From Cryobacterium sp. GrIS_2_6 (lineage in GTDB: Bacteria; Actinomycetota; Actinomycetes; Actinomycetales; Microbacteriaceae), in contig NZ_JAXCHP010000001.1 of the NCBI RefSeq assembly GCF_035984545.1, positions 3,348,001 through 3,412,000 on the forward strand: a stretch of DNA of 64,000 bases. The letters are read 5' to 3'. Position 1 is the stretch's first letter, and every line of letters starts with the position of its first letter. The position numbers and the translations under genes are program-made. The notes below the pieces were generated by a model, which did no database searches, was not told where the DNA came from, and saw only the letters and a list, made by a program, of their open reading frames with translations. This document shows, piece by piece, positions 45,523-54,174 of this stretch.

Positions 45523-46689
45523 TCAGGCGCCCCAGCCGGCCTGGGTGCCGCCGACGCGTTCTGCGCAGATCTTCTCCTGGTAACCGGATGCCTTGAACGC
45601 GGCGATCGGGTCGGCGGCGAGTCCGCGGGACTCGCGCCACGCGGCGAGGTCGGTGCGGACGTCGGAGTAGAAGGCGTCCATCATGATGCCGTTGGCGCCG
45701 AGGACGTCGCCGGCCTCCTGGGCGGCAGCGAGGGCGACGGTGTCGACGGAGAGGGCGCGGGCGGTCATTTCCTGCACGTTGAGCACGGAACGGATCTGGC
45801 CGGGGATCTTCTCCTCGACGTTGTGGCACTGGTCGAGCATGAACGCGACGGTGGAGTCAGGTCCGTAGCCGCCGCCGCGGATGACTTCGTAGAGGATCCG
45901 GAACAGCTGGAACGGGTCCGCGGCGCCCACGATGAGGTCGTCGTCGGCGTAGAAGCGGGAGTTGAAGTCGAAGGAGCCGAGCTTTCCGAGGCGGAGCAGC
46001 TGCGCGACGATGAACTCGATGTTCGTGCCGGGTGCGTGGTGGCCGGTGTCCAGGCAGACCATGGCGCGGTCGCCGAGGGCGGCGACCTGCGCGTAGCTGG
46101 TTCCCCAGTCGGGCACGTCGGTGTGATAAAAAGCGGGCTCGAAGAACTTGTACTCGAGGACGAGGCGCTGGTTCTCGCCGATCCGGGCGTAGATCTGGGC
46201 GAGGGAGTCCGCGAGGCGGTCCTGCCGGCCGCGGATGTCGCCCTGGCCCGGGTAGTTGGTGCCGTCCGCGAGCCAGATCTTCAGGTCTTCCGATCCGGTC
46301 TGGTTCATCACGTCGATGCAGTCGAAGTGGTGATCGATCGCCATCTGGCGCACTGTGGGATCGATGTGCGTCAGGCTGCCGAACTTGTAGGCGTCGTCCT
46401 GGAACGTGTTCGAGTTGACCGTGCCGAGCGCGACGCCGAGGTCTTCGGCGTACTTTCCGAGCGCCGCATAGTCGTCGACCTTGTCCCACGGAATGTGGAT
46501 CGCGACGCTCGGGGAAAGCGCGGTGAACTTGTTGACCGTTGCGGCATCGGCGATCTTCTCCTGGGGGGTGCGCGGCGTGCCGGGGGTCGAGAAGACCTTG
46601 AACCGGGTGCCCGAGTTGCCGAACGCCCACGACGGGAGCTCGATGGCCTGGCTTTCCAGGAGGCGAAGGGTTTCTGCGGATACCGTCAT
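45523..46689 (-). CDS. rhaI: L-rhamnose isomerase, copy A
   Basis: A 388-residue TIM-barrel isomerase of the actinobacterial RhaI type. Landmarks are HIPWDKVDDYAALGKYAE, GTVNSNTFQDDAYKFGSLTH, CLDTGHHAPGTNIEF and SFDFNSRFYADDDLIVG, supplying the Glu/Asp/His metal ligands. It converts L-rhamnose to L-rhamnulose. From nucleotide 46287 to the stop (763 bp) I found no difference from copy B at 56199-56961, whereas the N-terminal part differs; the stops are TGA here and TAG there. ATG 46689 fits the copy B start. Confidence 0.92.
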   Translation of the reverse strand: MTVSAETLRLLESQAIELPSWAFGNSGTRFKVFSTPGTPRTPQEKIADAATVNKFTALSPSVAIHIPWDKVDDYAALGKYAEDLGVALGTVNSNTFQDDAYKFGSLTHIDPTVRQMAIDHHFDCIDVMNQTGSEDLKIWLADGTNYPGQGDIRGRQDRLADSLAQIYARIGENQRLVLEYKFFEPAFYHTDVPDWGTSYAQVAALGDRAMVCLDTGHHAPGTNIEFIVAQLLRLGKLGSFDFNSRFYADDDLIVGAADPFQLFRILYEVIRGGGYGPDSTVAFMLDQCHNVEEKIPGQIRSVLNVQEMTARALSVDTVALAAAQEAGDVLGANGIMMDAFYSDVRTDLAAWRESRGLAADPIAAFKASGYQEKICAERVGGTQAGWGA

Positions 46690-46786
46690 GTGGTCACTTC
46701 TCTGTGGGTCTGTCTGTGGATACTGCTGAGGTTGAGCGCGGCGGCGGCCCGCTCGGGTCCGCCGCACATCGGGTGCCGAATGCCGC

Positions 46787-47428
46787 TTAGGGCAGGCGCG
46801 CACCCTCGGGGATGACGATCTTCTCGAGCTCGAGGATGTTCGGGGTGCCGAGCTGCAGGGCCCCGTAGAGCACCTGCGCGTTGGCCTCGACCGCGACGGC
46901 GACCTTGAATGCGCCGGCGACGTCTTCGCCGACCGAGATCATGCCGTGGTTGCCCCAGACGACGGCGTTCGTGTCGTCGCCCATGAGCGCGGCGCTGAGC
47001 TCGCCGAAGTCCTTGTTGGTGGAGAACTCGAACGGCATGATGCGCACGGCACCCTTGGCGTAGAGCACCATGTTCAGCAGCACGGGGTCGATGGTCTTGC
47101 CGACGGCGCCGAACATGTTCGCGTACGGTGACTCGGTGTGCACGATCGCGTTGATGTCGGGGCGGCGGCGGTAATGGGCGAGGTGGACATCCGTCTCGGT
47201 CGACGGGAACAGGTCCCCCTCGATGACGACGCCGTCATAGCCGACGACGACCATCTCGTCGACCGTCAGCACGTCGTAGCGGATGCCGGAGGGCGTAATG
47301 ACGATCGCGTCATGCTCGGGCAGGCGAATCGAGATGTTGCCCTGGGTGTTGAAGTTGAGTCCGGTGCGCACCGACTCCTTGCACCAGTACAGGATTTCTT
47401 CGCGGAGTTCGCGACTGGCAAAGCTCAT
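46787..47428 (-). CDS. Class II aldolase, probable rhamnulose-1-phosphate aldolase
   Basis: A 213-residue AraD/FucA-family protein: LNFNTQGNISIRLPEHDAIV, ITPSGIRYDVL, AIVHTESPYANMFGAVG and AVVWGNHGMISVGEDV. Family members cleave or epimerise sugar phosphates using Zn held by three His; in the usual H-x-H pair the second His is Glu here (HTE), while the third His (NHG) is kept. Position ahead of rhaI and rhaB predicts cleavage of L-rhamnulose 1-phosphate to dihydroxyacetone phosphate and L-lactaldehyde. First gene of the rhaI-rhaB operon, behind operator 47453-47466. Confidence 0.82.
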   Translation of the reverse strand: MSFASRELREEILYWCKESVRTGLNFNTQGNISIRLPEHDAIVITPSGIRYDVLTVDEMVVVGYDGVVIEGDLFPSTETDVHLAHYRRRPDINAIVHTESPYANMFGAVGKTIDPVLLNMVLYAKGAVRIMPFEFSTNKDFGELSAALMGDDTNAVVWGNHGMISVGEDVAGAFKVAVAVEANAQVLYGALQLGTPNILELEKIVIPEGARLP

Positions 47429-47452
47429 GGGATGTCCTCGTCTTCGTGGTAA

Positions 47453-47466
47453 TTGAATCGTTTCAA
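47453..47466. promoter_or_regulatory. LacI-type operator 2, upstream of the aldolase-rhaI-rhaB operon
   Basis: TTGAATCGTTTCAA, a nearly perfect dyad 25 nt upstream of the aldolase start on the minus strand. Confidence 0.8.
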
Positions 47467-47598
47467 CTATCTTGACTATAACTCCGGAAACCGCAGCGCG
47501 TCAACTCCCCGGTTCCCAGGAGCGTCGCCCCCGGTCACGGCGCACCCGAAATGGTTAGGCAGGCACACGATTGTGACGTAGTCTGCTGGAACACCTTA

Positions 47599-47612
47599 TT
47601 GAATCGTTTCAT
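47599..47612. promoter_or_regulatory. LacI-type operator 3, upstream of the MFS permease
   Basis: TTGAATCGTTTCAT, 100 nt before the permease start. The pair 47453/47599 lies in one divergent intergenic region, so a loop between the two sites is possible. Confidence 0.78.
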
Positions 47613-47711
47613 TCAATGAAGGGTGCGGCGCCACCGGCGCCACCGCATCGCGTCCTCGAAGCCGAGGCCACGAGCCTCTGCATCAATGACGAGAGCAAAG
47701 GAGGACCATTC

Positions 47712-49049
47712 GTGGTCCGAATTGGAAACAAAAGCACAACCGGAATGAAAGCCACCATCTCGGTGGCGATGTCGAATTACATCGAAGCGGGATCGATCAT
47801 CGCGATCGCAACCAGCCTGTCGCTCTGGCAGAAGGAATTCGGGATCGACGACTTCGCGGTCGGATTGCTCGCGGCCCTGAGCGCGAACGCGTTCGGTGCG
47901 GCGGCGGGTGCGCTCATCGGCGGCCCGTTGTGCGACAAGTACGGTCGCAAGTTCATTTATACCTACGACCTCATCGTCTATATGTTCGGCGTCGCCCTCG
48001 CCGTGTTCGCGATGAGCTACGGGATGCTGCTGCTCGCCTTCATCATCACCGGTATCGCCGTCGGGGCCGGCGTTCCGGCCTCGTGGACGTACCTCTCCGA
48101 GCAGGCGCCGGCCGGGCAGCGCGCTAAGCACGTCGGCGCCGCCCAGCTCGCCTGGTCCTGCGGCCCGCTGATCGGCTTCCTCCTCGCCGTCGCCGTCGAG
48201 CCCCTCGGCCTCCTCGGCAGCCGGCTCATCTTCGCCGAGCTCTTCGTCGTGGCCTTCATTACCTGGTACATGCGGCAGGGACTGCCGGAGACGGCGATCT
48301 GGAAGGAATCCAACGCGAAGGCGACATCCACCAACGTCTTCCATGGGGTCAAGGCGCTCTTCAGCAAGAAGGCGAACATCACCGCGATCTTCTTCCTGAT
48401 CGGCGTGTACTCGTTCTGGAATATAGTCGCCGGACAGGCAGGAATCTTCATGCCACGGGTGTACGCCGCCGCGGGCGTCGAGAGCGCCACGGAACAGTAC
48501 CTGCTGCAGGCGCTCGTCTGGGGTCTCACCGTGGCCACGACCTACTTCGGCTTCATGCGCCTCGCGGACAGGTTCAACCGTCGCATCCTCTACATCGTCG
48601 GTTCACTTCTGGGCATTGCGGCCTGGGCCGTCCTCGTCTTCGCCGAACCCACCATGCCGGCCCTGCTCTCCTTCGCCGTGCTCTGGGGCGTCGCAGCCGG
48701 CATCGGCGCGCAGGCGTTCTACGGCCTCTGGGCCAGCGAGCTCTTCGCGACCGAGTACCGGGCCAGCGCGCAGGGCATCCTGTTCTTCGTCGCCCGGATC
48801 ATGGTCGGCCTGCTCAGCATGGTCTTCCCGATCCTGCTGACCTCGATCGGGCTGTCCTGGCTCGGACTCATCCTGATCGGCTTCCTCGCCGTCTCGCTCG
48901 TGGTCGGAGCCGTCTGGGCGCCGCACACCCAGGGCAAGAGCCTCCAGCAGATCGAAGCCGAACGATACCCGGAAGACGTCGTCTCCGAGCAGCCCGTCGT
49001 CGAAGCGCCCGTCGTCGGGGAACCGGTCGCGATGAACATGCACTTCTAG
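47712..49049 (+). CDS. MFS sugar porter, probable rhamnose permease
   Basis: A 445-residue protein with 12 likely transmembrane helices and sugar-porter landmarks: GGPLCDKYGRKFIYTYDLIV, PASWTYLSEQAPAGQRAKHV, the central RQGLPETAIWKESNA, and RLADRFNRRILYIVG. GTG 47712 is chosen because AAAGGAGG stands 7 nt upstream; an in-frame ATG at 47616 has no such site. It is divergent from the aldolase-rhaI-rhaB operon and shares its operator region, suggesting uptake of L-rhamnose or a related deoxysugar in parallel with the ABC system. Confidence 0.85.
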   Translation: MVRIGNKSTTGMKATISVAMSNYIEAGSIIAIATSLSLWQKEFGIDDFAVGLLAALSANAFGAAAGALIGGPLCDKYGRKFIYTYDLIVYMFGVALAVFAMSYGMLLLAFIITGIAVGAGVPASWTYLSEQAPAGQRAKHVGAAQLAWSCGPLIGFLLAVAVEPLGLLGSRLIFAELFVVAFITWYMRQGLPETAIWKESNAKATSTNVFHGVKALFSKKANITAIFFLIGVYSFWNIVAGQAGIFMPRVYAAAGVESATEQYLLQALVWGLTVATTYFGFMRLADRFNRRILYIVGSLLGIAAWAVLVFAEPTMPALLSFAVLWGVAAGIGAQAFYGLWASELFATEYRASAQGILFFVARIMVGLLSMVFPILLTSIGLSWLGLILIGFLAVSLVVGAVWAPHTQGKSLQQIEAERYPEDVVSEQPVVEAPVVGEPVAMNMHF

Positions 49050-49078
49050 CCGGATCCAGCGCCCCGGTCTTCGCCGCC

Positions 49079-49136
49079 GCGCCGGTTTGCGCAGGCCGCA
49101 CCCGAAAGAGCGGGCGCGGCCTGCGCAAACCGGCGC
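49079..49136. terminator. Long perfect hairpin between MFS permease and lacI-type gene
   Basis: The 21-nt arms GCGCCGGTTTGCGCAGGCCGC (49079-49099) and its complement (49116-49136) flank a 16-nt loop. It lies between converging genes, so bidirectional termination is likely, although no T-tract is present. Confidence 0.7.
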
Positions 49137-49212
49137 GGTTTCCGTCGAAAAGGGGGCGGGCTGCGGAAGCCGGCGCGGGCGCGGGCTGCGTGGGCGGTCG
49201 GATGCCGCGGGC

Positions 49213-50220
49213 TCAGCCCGCGGTCGACTCGCGGATGATGAGCTCGGGCTGGAACTGGATCTGCTCGTGCTCGAAGTCCTCGCCGCCCTCGGCCTCGCGC
49301 ATCAGCAGGTCGACGGCGGTGTACCCGATCAGGGCGCTCGGCTGGCGGATCGACGAAAGCGGCACAACGGCAGCGGACGCGAAGGCGATGTCGTCGTATC
49401 CGATCAGGGCGATGTCGCGGGGGACCCGTACGTCGCCGAGCATATTCAACGCCTGGAGCACGCCCATCGCGAGCAGGTCGTTGGCCGCGAAGACGGCGTC
49501 CGGGCGTTCGCCCGCGGCCCGGGCGAGCAGCTGCTCGCCGACGGATCGCCCCTGCAACACCGAGAGCGAGTCCGTGTCGATCGTCTCGAGGACGACCCCC
49601 GGGTGCTCGGCAACGGCCTTGCGGGCGCCCTCGAGCCGGTCGACGACCTGGCGGATGCTCTGGGGGCCGCCGACGAAGGCGATCCGGGTGCGTCCGATGG
49701 CGGCGAGGTGGCTCACGGCGAGGTATCCGCCGGCCACGTCATCGACGGCGACGGACGAGAAGCTCCGGTCGGCGATCTCGCGGTCCACGAGCACGGTCGG
49801 TGTGCCGCGGGCGCGGAGCCGCGAGAGGCGGTCGCCGACGTCCCCGAGGGGTGAGATGAGCACGCCGTGCACCCTCTGTTCCTCGAAGAGGTCGAGATAG
49901 GCGCTCTGGCGCCCCGGGTTCTCGTCGCTGTTGCCGAGGAGCACCGTGAGGCCGTCCTCGGCCGCGCGGTCTTCGGCGCCGCGCGCGACATCCGTGAAAA
50001 AGGGGTTGGCGACGTCGAGGACGACGAGGCCGATGCTCCGGCTGCGACCGGCACGCAATTGGCGGGCTGCGTCGTTGCGCACGAAACCGAGTTGGCTGAT
50101 CGCCGCCTGGACGCGTTCGACGGTGCTCGGGGAAACCTTGTCCGGGCGATTGAGCACATTCGACACCGTGCCGACGGACACGCCGGCGGTCGCGGCCACC
50201 TCACGCACGCTTACGGACAT
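49213..50220 (-). CDS. LacI-family regulator of the rhamnose genes
   Basis: A 335-residue repressor. The N-terminus is VREVAATAGVSVGTVSNVLN (helix-turn-helix) with PDKVSPSTVERVQAAI and the hinge LRAGRSRSIGLVVLDVANPF; the remainder is the periplasmic-binding-type ligand domain (VFAANDLLAMGVLQALN, DIALIGYDDI). It is divergent from the rhamnose ABC operon, with an operator between them. All five TTGAAWCGWTTCAA-like sites have LacI-type symmetry and lie before rhamnose genes, so this protein is the obvious binder. Confidence 0.88.
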   Translation of the reverse strand: MSVSVREVAATAGVSVGTVSNVLNRPDKVSPSTVERVQAAISQLGFVRNDAARQLRAGRSRSIGLVVLDVANPFFTDVARGAEDRAAEDGLTVLLGNSDENPGRQSAYLDLFEEQRVHGVLISPLGDVGDRLSRLRARGTPTVLVDREIADRSFSSVAVDDVAGGYLAVSHLAAIGRTRIAFVGGPQSIRQVVDRLEGARKAVAEHPGVVLETIDTDSLSVLQGRSVGEQLLARAAGERPDAVFAANDLLAMGVLQALNMLGDVRVPRDIALIGYDDIAFASAAVVPLSSIRQPSALIGYTAVDLLMREAEGGEDFEHEQIQFQPELIIRESTAG

Positions 50221-50433
50221 CGGGTCTTCTCCAGATCGGGCCGCACGGGGCCACGATGAATCGTGTCAGATCGGGGCACGGATATCCAGCCACCGGCATC
50301 CGCGCGGTGTTTTCGCGGCGGGTCGGGGTTTGTTCCGCCCACTGCCACCATGCTCCGAGAATAGCTCGTCGTTACGCAGTTGTTACTTGACAGCTGCGGT
50401 GGCATCGAAATAGATTTCCCTGTGTTCGCAGAA

Positions 50434-50447
50434 TTAAAACGATTCAA
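50434..50447. promoter_or_regulatory. LacI-type operator 4, between lacI-type gene and ABC operon
   Basis: TTAAAACGATTCAA, 55 nt before the ABC ATPase start; the weakest of the five sites in its left half. Confidence 0.7.
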
Positions 50448-50501
50448 CGCCCGCTCGCGCGTTTCCCCAGCGTTCCTCAATGTGGAGGTCAGGACCCGTC
50501 A

Positions 50502-52025
50502 ATGTCGATCAGCCCCAGTAATTCCGGCCCGCCGGCCCTCGAACTGCGTGGAGTGGCCAAGGCCTTCGGATCGGTCGTCGCGCTCACGTCCGCCGACCTC
50601 ACCGTGCACATGAACTCCATCCACGCCCTCGTGGGGGAGAACGGCGCGGGCAAGTCGACCCTCGTCAAGATCGTCGCCGGTCTCTACCAGCGCGACGCGG
50701 GGGACTTCCTGCTCCGCGGCGAAAGCGTCGACTTCCGCTCGACGGCCGAGGCCAAGGCGGCCGGCATCGCGGTCATCTACCAGGAGCCCACCCTCTTCCC
50801 CGACCTCTCGGTCACGGAGAACATCTTCATGGGTCGCCAGCCGACCCAGCGCTTCGGCCGGATCGACCGCAAGGCCATGCGCGCTGAGGCCGAGGAACTG
50901 TTCACCCGCCTCGCGGTGCGCATCGACCCCGACCGCCCGGCCGAGGGGCTGTCGATCGCCGACCAGCAGATCATCGAGATCGCCAAGGCCATTTCGGTGG
51001 ATGCCCGGGTGCTGATCATGGACGAACCCACCGCAGCCCTCAGCGGCGTCGAGGTCGACCGGCTCTTCGCCGTCGCCCGCAGCCTGCGTGACGAGGGCCG
51101 CGCCCTGGTCTTCATTTCGCACCGCTTCGACGAGGTCTTCGCCCTCTGCGACACCATCACGGTCATGCGCGACGGGCAATACATCTCGACCGATGCGATC
51201 CAGTCCACGAGCGTCGACGAGATCGTGCGCAGGATGGTCGGCCGCGAGGTCACCGACCTGTTCCCGAAGGAGGTCGCCCCTGTCGGCGACGTGCTGCTCG
51301 AAGTCGAGGGGCTGACCTCCGCCGGTGTCTTCCACGATGTGTCCTTCACGGTGCGGTCCGGCGAGATCGTCGGGCTCTCGGGCCTCGTCGGCGCCGGTCG
51401 CAGCGAGATCGTGCGCGCCGTTTTCGGCGTCGACCGCTACGACTCCGGAGCCGTGCGGATGCACGGGAAGTCCGTTCCGAAGCTCAACCCGACCGCGGCC
51501 ATGGCTGCCGGAATGGCCCTCGTGCCCGAGGACCGCCGGAAGCAGGGCCTCGTGCTCGAGTCATCCGTCGCCCGCAACCTGACCCTCTCGACCCGTACCC
51601 GGCTCAGTCGCTTCGGGTTCATCGACTCGAGCCTCGAGAACCGGGCCGCCAAGGACTGGGCCGGCCGCCTCGAGGTCAAGACGAACGCCCTCGACACCGA
51701 GGTCGGAACGCTCTCCGGCGGAAACCAGCAGAAGGTCGTGCTCGGCAAGTGGCTGTCGACGCACCCCGAGGTGCTCATCATCGACGAACCCACCCGCGGG
51801 ATCGACGTCGGAACCAAGGCCGAGGTGCATCGCCTGCTCTCGCAGCTCGCGGGGGAGGGCCTCGGAATCGTGATGATCTCCTCGGAACTGCCGGAAATCC
51901 TGGGTATGGCCGACCGTGTACTCGTCGTACGAGAAGGCCGCATCACCGCGGAGGTCTCTCGGGCGGATGCCACGGCCGAGTCCATCATGTTCGCTGCCAC
52001 CCACTCAACGGAGTCCATCCAGTGA
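50502..52025 (+). CDS. Rhamnose ABC importer ATPase (two-domain)
   Basis: A 507-residue tandem ABC ATPase of the CUT2 sugar class. The first domain has Walker A GENGAGKSTLVKI, Q-loop YQEPTLFPDLS, signature LSIADQQIIEIAKAI and LIMDEPTAALS. The second has a relaxed Walker A GLVGAGRSEIVRA, signature LSGGNQQKVVLGKWL and IIDEPTRGIDVG. Context with two permeases, a binding lipoprotein and rhaM/rhaI indicates the rhamnose importer. Its stop overlaps the next start (GTGA). Confidence 0.9.
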   Translation: MSISPSNSGPPALELRGVAKAFGSVVALTSADLTVHMNSIHALVGENGAGKSTLVKIVAGLYQRDAGDFLLRGESVDFRSTAEAKAAGIAVIYQEPTLFPDLSVTENIFMGRQPTQRFGRIDRKAMRAEAEELFTRLAVRIDPDRPAEGLSIADQQIIEIAKAISVDARVLIMDEPTAALSGVEVDRLFAVARSLRDEGRALVFISHRFDEVFALCDTITVMRDGQYISTDAIQSTSVDEIVRRMVGREVTDLFPKEVAPVGDVLLEVEGLTSAGVFHDVSFTVRSGEIVGLSGLVGAGRSEIVRAVFGVDRYDSGAVRMHGKSVPKLNPTAAMAAGMALVPEDRRKQGLVLESSVARNLTLSTRTRLSRFGFIDSSLENRAAKDWAGRLEVKTNALDTEVGTLSGGNQQKVVLGKWLSTHPEVLIIDEPTRGIDVGTKAEVHRLLSQLAGEGLGIVMISSELPEILGMADRVLVVREGRITAEVSRADATAESIMFAATHSTESIQ

Positions 52026-53068
52026 CCACGACAACCAGCACCCAGACGCCCACCGGAGCGGGCGGCGGAGGGTTCCAGCGTGGTCTGCGCACCTTCCTGC
52101 GTTCCCGCGAGACCGGCATCCTCGCCGCCCTCGTGATCGTGGTGCTCATCACCACGATCAAGAACCCGAGTTTCCTCTTCAGCCAGGACGGATTCCGGGA
52201 CCTGCTCCTCACCCCGTCGATCCTCGTGCTCGTGGCCGTCGGCCAGGCGATCGTGATCATCACCCGATCGGTCGACCTGTCGGTCGGCTCTGTCGTCGGA
52301 CTGACGGCCTACCTGACCGGGCGCCTCTTCATCGACGTGCCCGGCATCCCGATCATCGTCGTCTTCGCCGCAGGCATGGCACTCGGTGCCGCACTCGGCC
52401 TGCTCAACGGCGCCCTCGTCGCGTTCGGCAAGGTGCCGGCTCTCGTGATCACGCTCGGAACCCTGTATGCCTACCGGGGCATCAACGTGCTCTGGGCCGG
52501 CAGCAACCGGGTGAACGCGTCCGACCTGCCCAAGGACTTCCTCGCCCTCGGTACGAGTGCGCTGCTCTTCGTGCCGTACCTCACGATCATCGCGCTGATC
52601 GTGGTGCTCGTCGCAGGCTGGTACCTGCGCAACCAGCGTGGCGGTCGGGAGCTCTACGCGATCGGTTCGGATCCCGATGCCGCGCAGCTGTACGGACTCG
52701 GCGTCACCCGTCGCATCCTCGTCGCCTTCCTTCTCTGCGGCGCCCTCGCCGGGCTCGCCGGCGTGCTCTTCGCTGCCCGCTATGGAACGACAAACTCGCA
52801 GACGGGCACCGGGCTCGAGCTGCAGGCCGTCGGTGCTGCCGTGATCGGCGGCGTCGCGATCTTCGGCGGCAGCGGCACCGTCTACGGCGCGGCCATCGGT
52901 GCGGTCCTGCTGCTCACCATCAACCGTGCCCTGCCCATCCTGGGCATCCCCGACTTCTGGCAGCAGGCGGTCGTGGGCACACTCATCATCGGCGCTATCG
53001 TGCTCGACCGGGTCCTCTCCCTCCGACTCTCCCGCCAACTCATTTCAGAACGGGAGGTCTCCGCATGA
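52022..53068 (+). CDS. Rhamnose ABC importer permease 1
   Basis: A 348-residue BPD_transp_2 membrane protein with about nine helices. Characteristic loops include IITRSVDLSVGSVVGLTAYL, VPALVITLGTLYAYRGINVL, RELYAIGSDPDAAQLYGLGV and GGVAIFGGSGTVYGAAIGAV. The GTG start overlaps the ATPase stop, and its own stop overlaps permease 2 (ATGA). Confidence 0.9.
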   Translation: MTTTTSTQTPTGAGGGGFQRGLRTFLRSRETGILAALVIVVLITTIKNPSFLFSQDGFRDLLLTPSILVLVAVGQAIVIITRSVDLSVGSVVGLTAYLTGRLFIDVPGIPIIVVFAAGMALGAALGLLNGALVAFGKVPALVITLGTLYAYRGINVLWAGSNRVNASDLPKDFLALGTSALLFVPYLTIIALIVVLVAGWYLRNQRGGRELYAIGSDPDAAQLYGLGVTRRILVAFLLCGALAGLAGVLFAARYGTTNSQTGTGLELQAVGAAVIGGVAIFGGSGTVYGAAIGAVLLLTINRALPILGIPDFWQQAVVGTLIIGAIVLDRVLSLRLSRQLISEREVSA

Positions 53069-54114
53069 CCATCTCCGCCCCGGCCGACAGCCGGACCGGC
53101 ACGCGCGTCTACGCCGACTACGGTCGTCCCTTCTGGATGCGACTGCTCCTCACCCGCGAGATGGCGGTCATCGTCGCCCTCATCCTCGTGATCGTGATCG
53201 CCTCGCTCGAGGTGCGACGCTTCGGCACCACCACAACCCTCGGCTTCCTGCTCCTCGACGTCGCGCCGATCCTGATGATCGCCCTGCCGATGACCCTCGT
53301 GATCATGATGGGCGAGATCGACCTCTCCGTCGCAAGCACACTCGGCCTGAGCAGCGTCCTGCTCGGCATCCTGACCCAGGCCGGCTGGCCGGTCCCGGTC
53401 GCCATCGTCGCCTGCCTGGTGATGGGCCTCGTCGCGGGCCTGATCAATGGGCTCCTGGTCACCGTGGTCGGCCTGCCCTCGCTCGCGGTCACCATCGGCA
53501 CGCTCGCCCTCTATCGCGGCATCGCCGTCGGCCTGCTCGGGACGACCGCCGTCACGAGCTTCCCGGCGTTCTGGACCGGCCTCGCCCAGTCGAAGTTCGG
53601 CAGCACCGGCATCCCCGTCGCCATGGTGCTGGTCGTCGCGTTGATCGTGGTCTTCGTCGCTCTCCTGCACTTCACCCCCTTCGGCCGCGGAATCGTGGCG
53701 ATCGGCTTCAGCACCGAGACCGCGCACTTCTCCGGAGTGCACGTCAATCGCACCAAGGTCGTCGCCTTCATGCTCACGGGGCTGATCGCCGCGCTCGCCG
53801 GAATCTACTGGACCTTCCGCTACGGCAGCGCCCGCGGTGACAATGCGATGGGACTCGAGCTGTCGGTCATCGCCGCGGTCCTCCTGGGTGGAGTGTCCAT
53901 TTTCGGCGGCAAGGGCGCCATCCACGGCGTCATCGCCGGCGTCCTCCTGATCGGCGTGCTGCAGAGCGCGCTCCGCCTCGCCAATGTCAGCTCGGACGTC
54001 ATCAACATCATCACCGGCGCCCTGCTGATCCTGTCCGTGCTCTCCCCCCGATTTCTGTCGTGGTTCCGCAGCCTGCGTTTCCGTCGTGCCACGCCAGAGA
54101 AACAGAAGCAGTAA
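53065..54114 (+). CDS. Rhamnose ABC importer permease 2
   Basis: A 349-residue permease homologous to permease 1: MMGEIDLSVASTLGLSSVLL, LPSLAVTIGTLALYRGIAVG, GIVAIGFSTETAHFSGVHVN and GGVSIFGGKGAIHGVIAGVL. Two different permeases in tandem are typical of rhamnose importers (RhaP/RhaQ), forming a heterodimeric channel. Confidence 0.9.
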   Translation: MTISAPADSRTGTRVYADYGRPFWMRLLLTREMAVIVALILVIVIASLEVRRFGTTTTLGFLLLDVAPILMIALPMTLVIMMGEIDLSVASTLGLSSVLLGILTQAGWPVPVAIVACLVMGLVAGLINGLLVTVVGLPSLAVTIGTLALYRGIAVGLLGTTAVTSFPAFWTGLAQSKFGSTGIPVAMVLVVALIVVFVALLHFTPFGRGIVAIGFSTETAHFSGVHVNRTKVVAFMLTGLIAALAGIYWTFRYGSARGDNAMGLELSVIAAVLLGGVSIFGGKGAIHGVIAGVLLIGVLQSALRLANVSSDVINIITGALLILSVLSPRFLSWFRSLRFRRATPEKQKQ

Positions 54115-54174
54115 CCGCTCCGCTCCCTCTCCCGACCACCAACATCCGCTTCACCCCACCTGAAAGGCACAACG

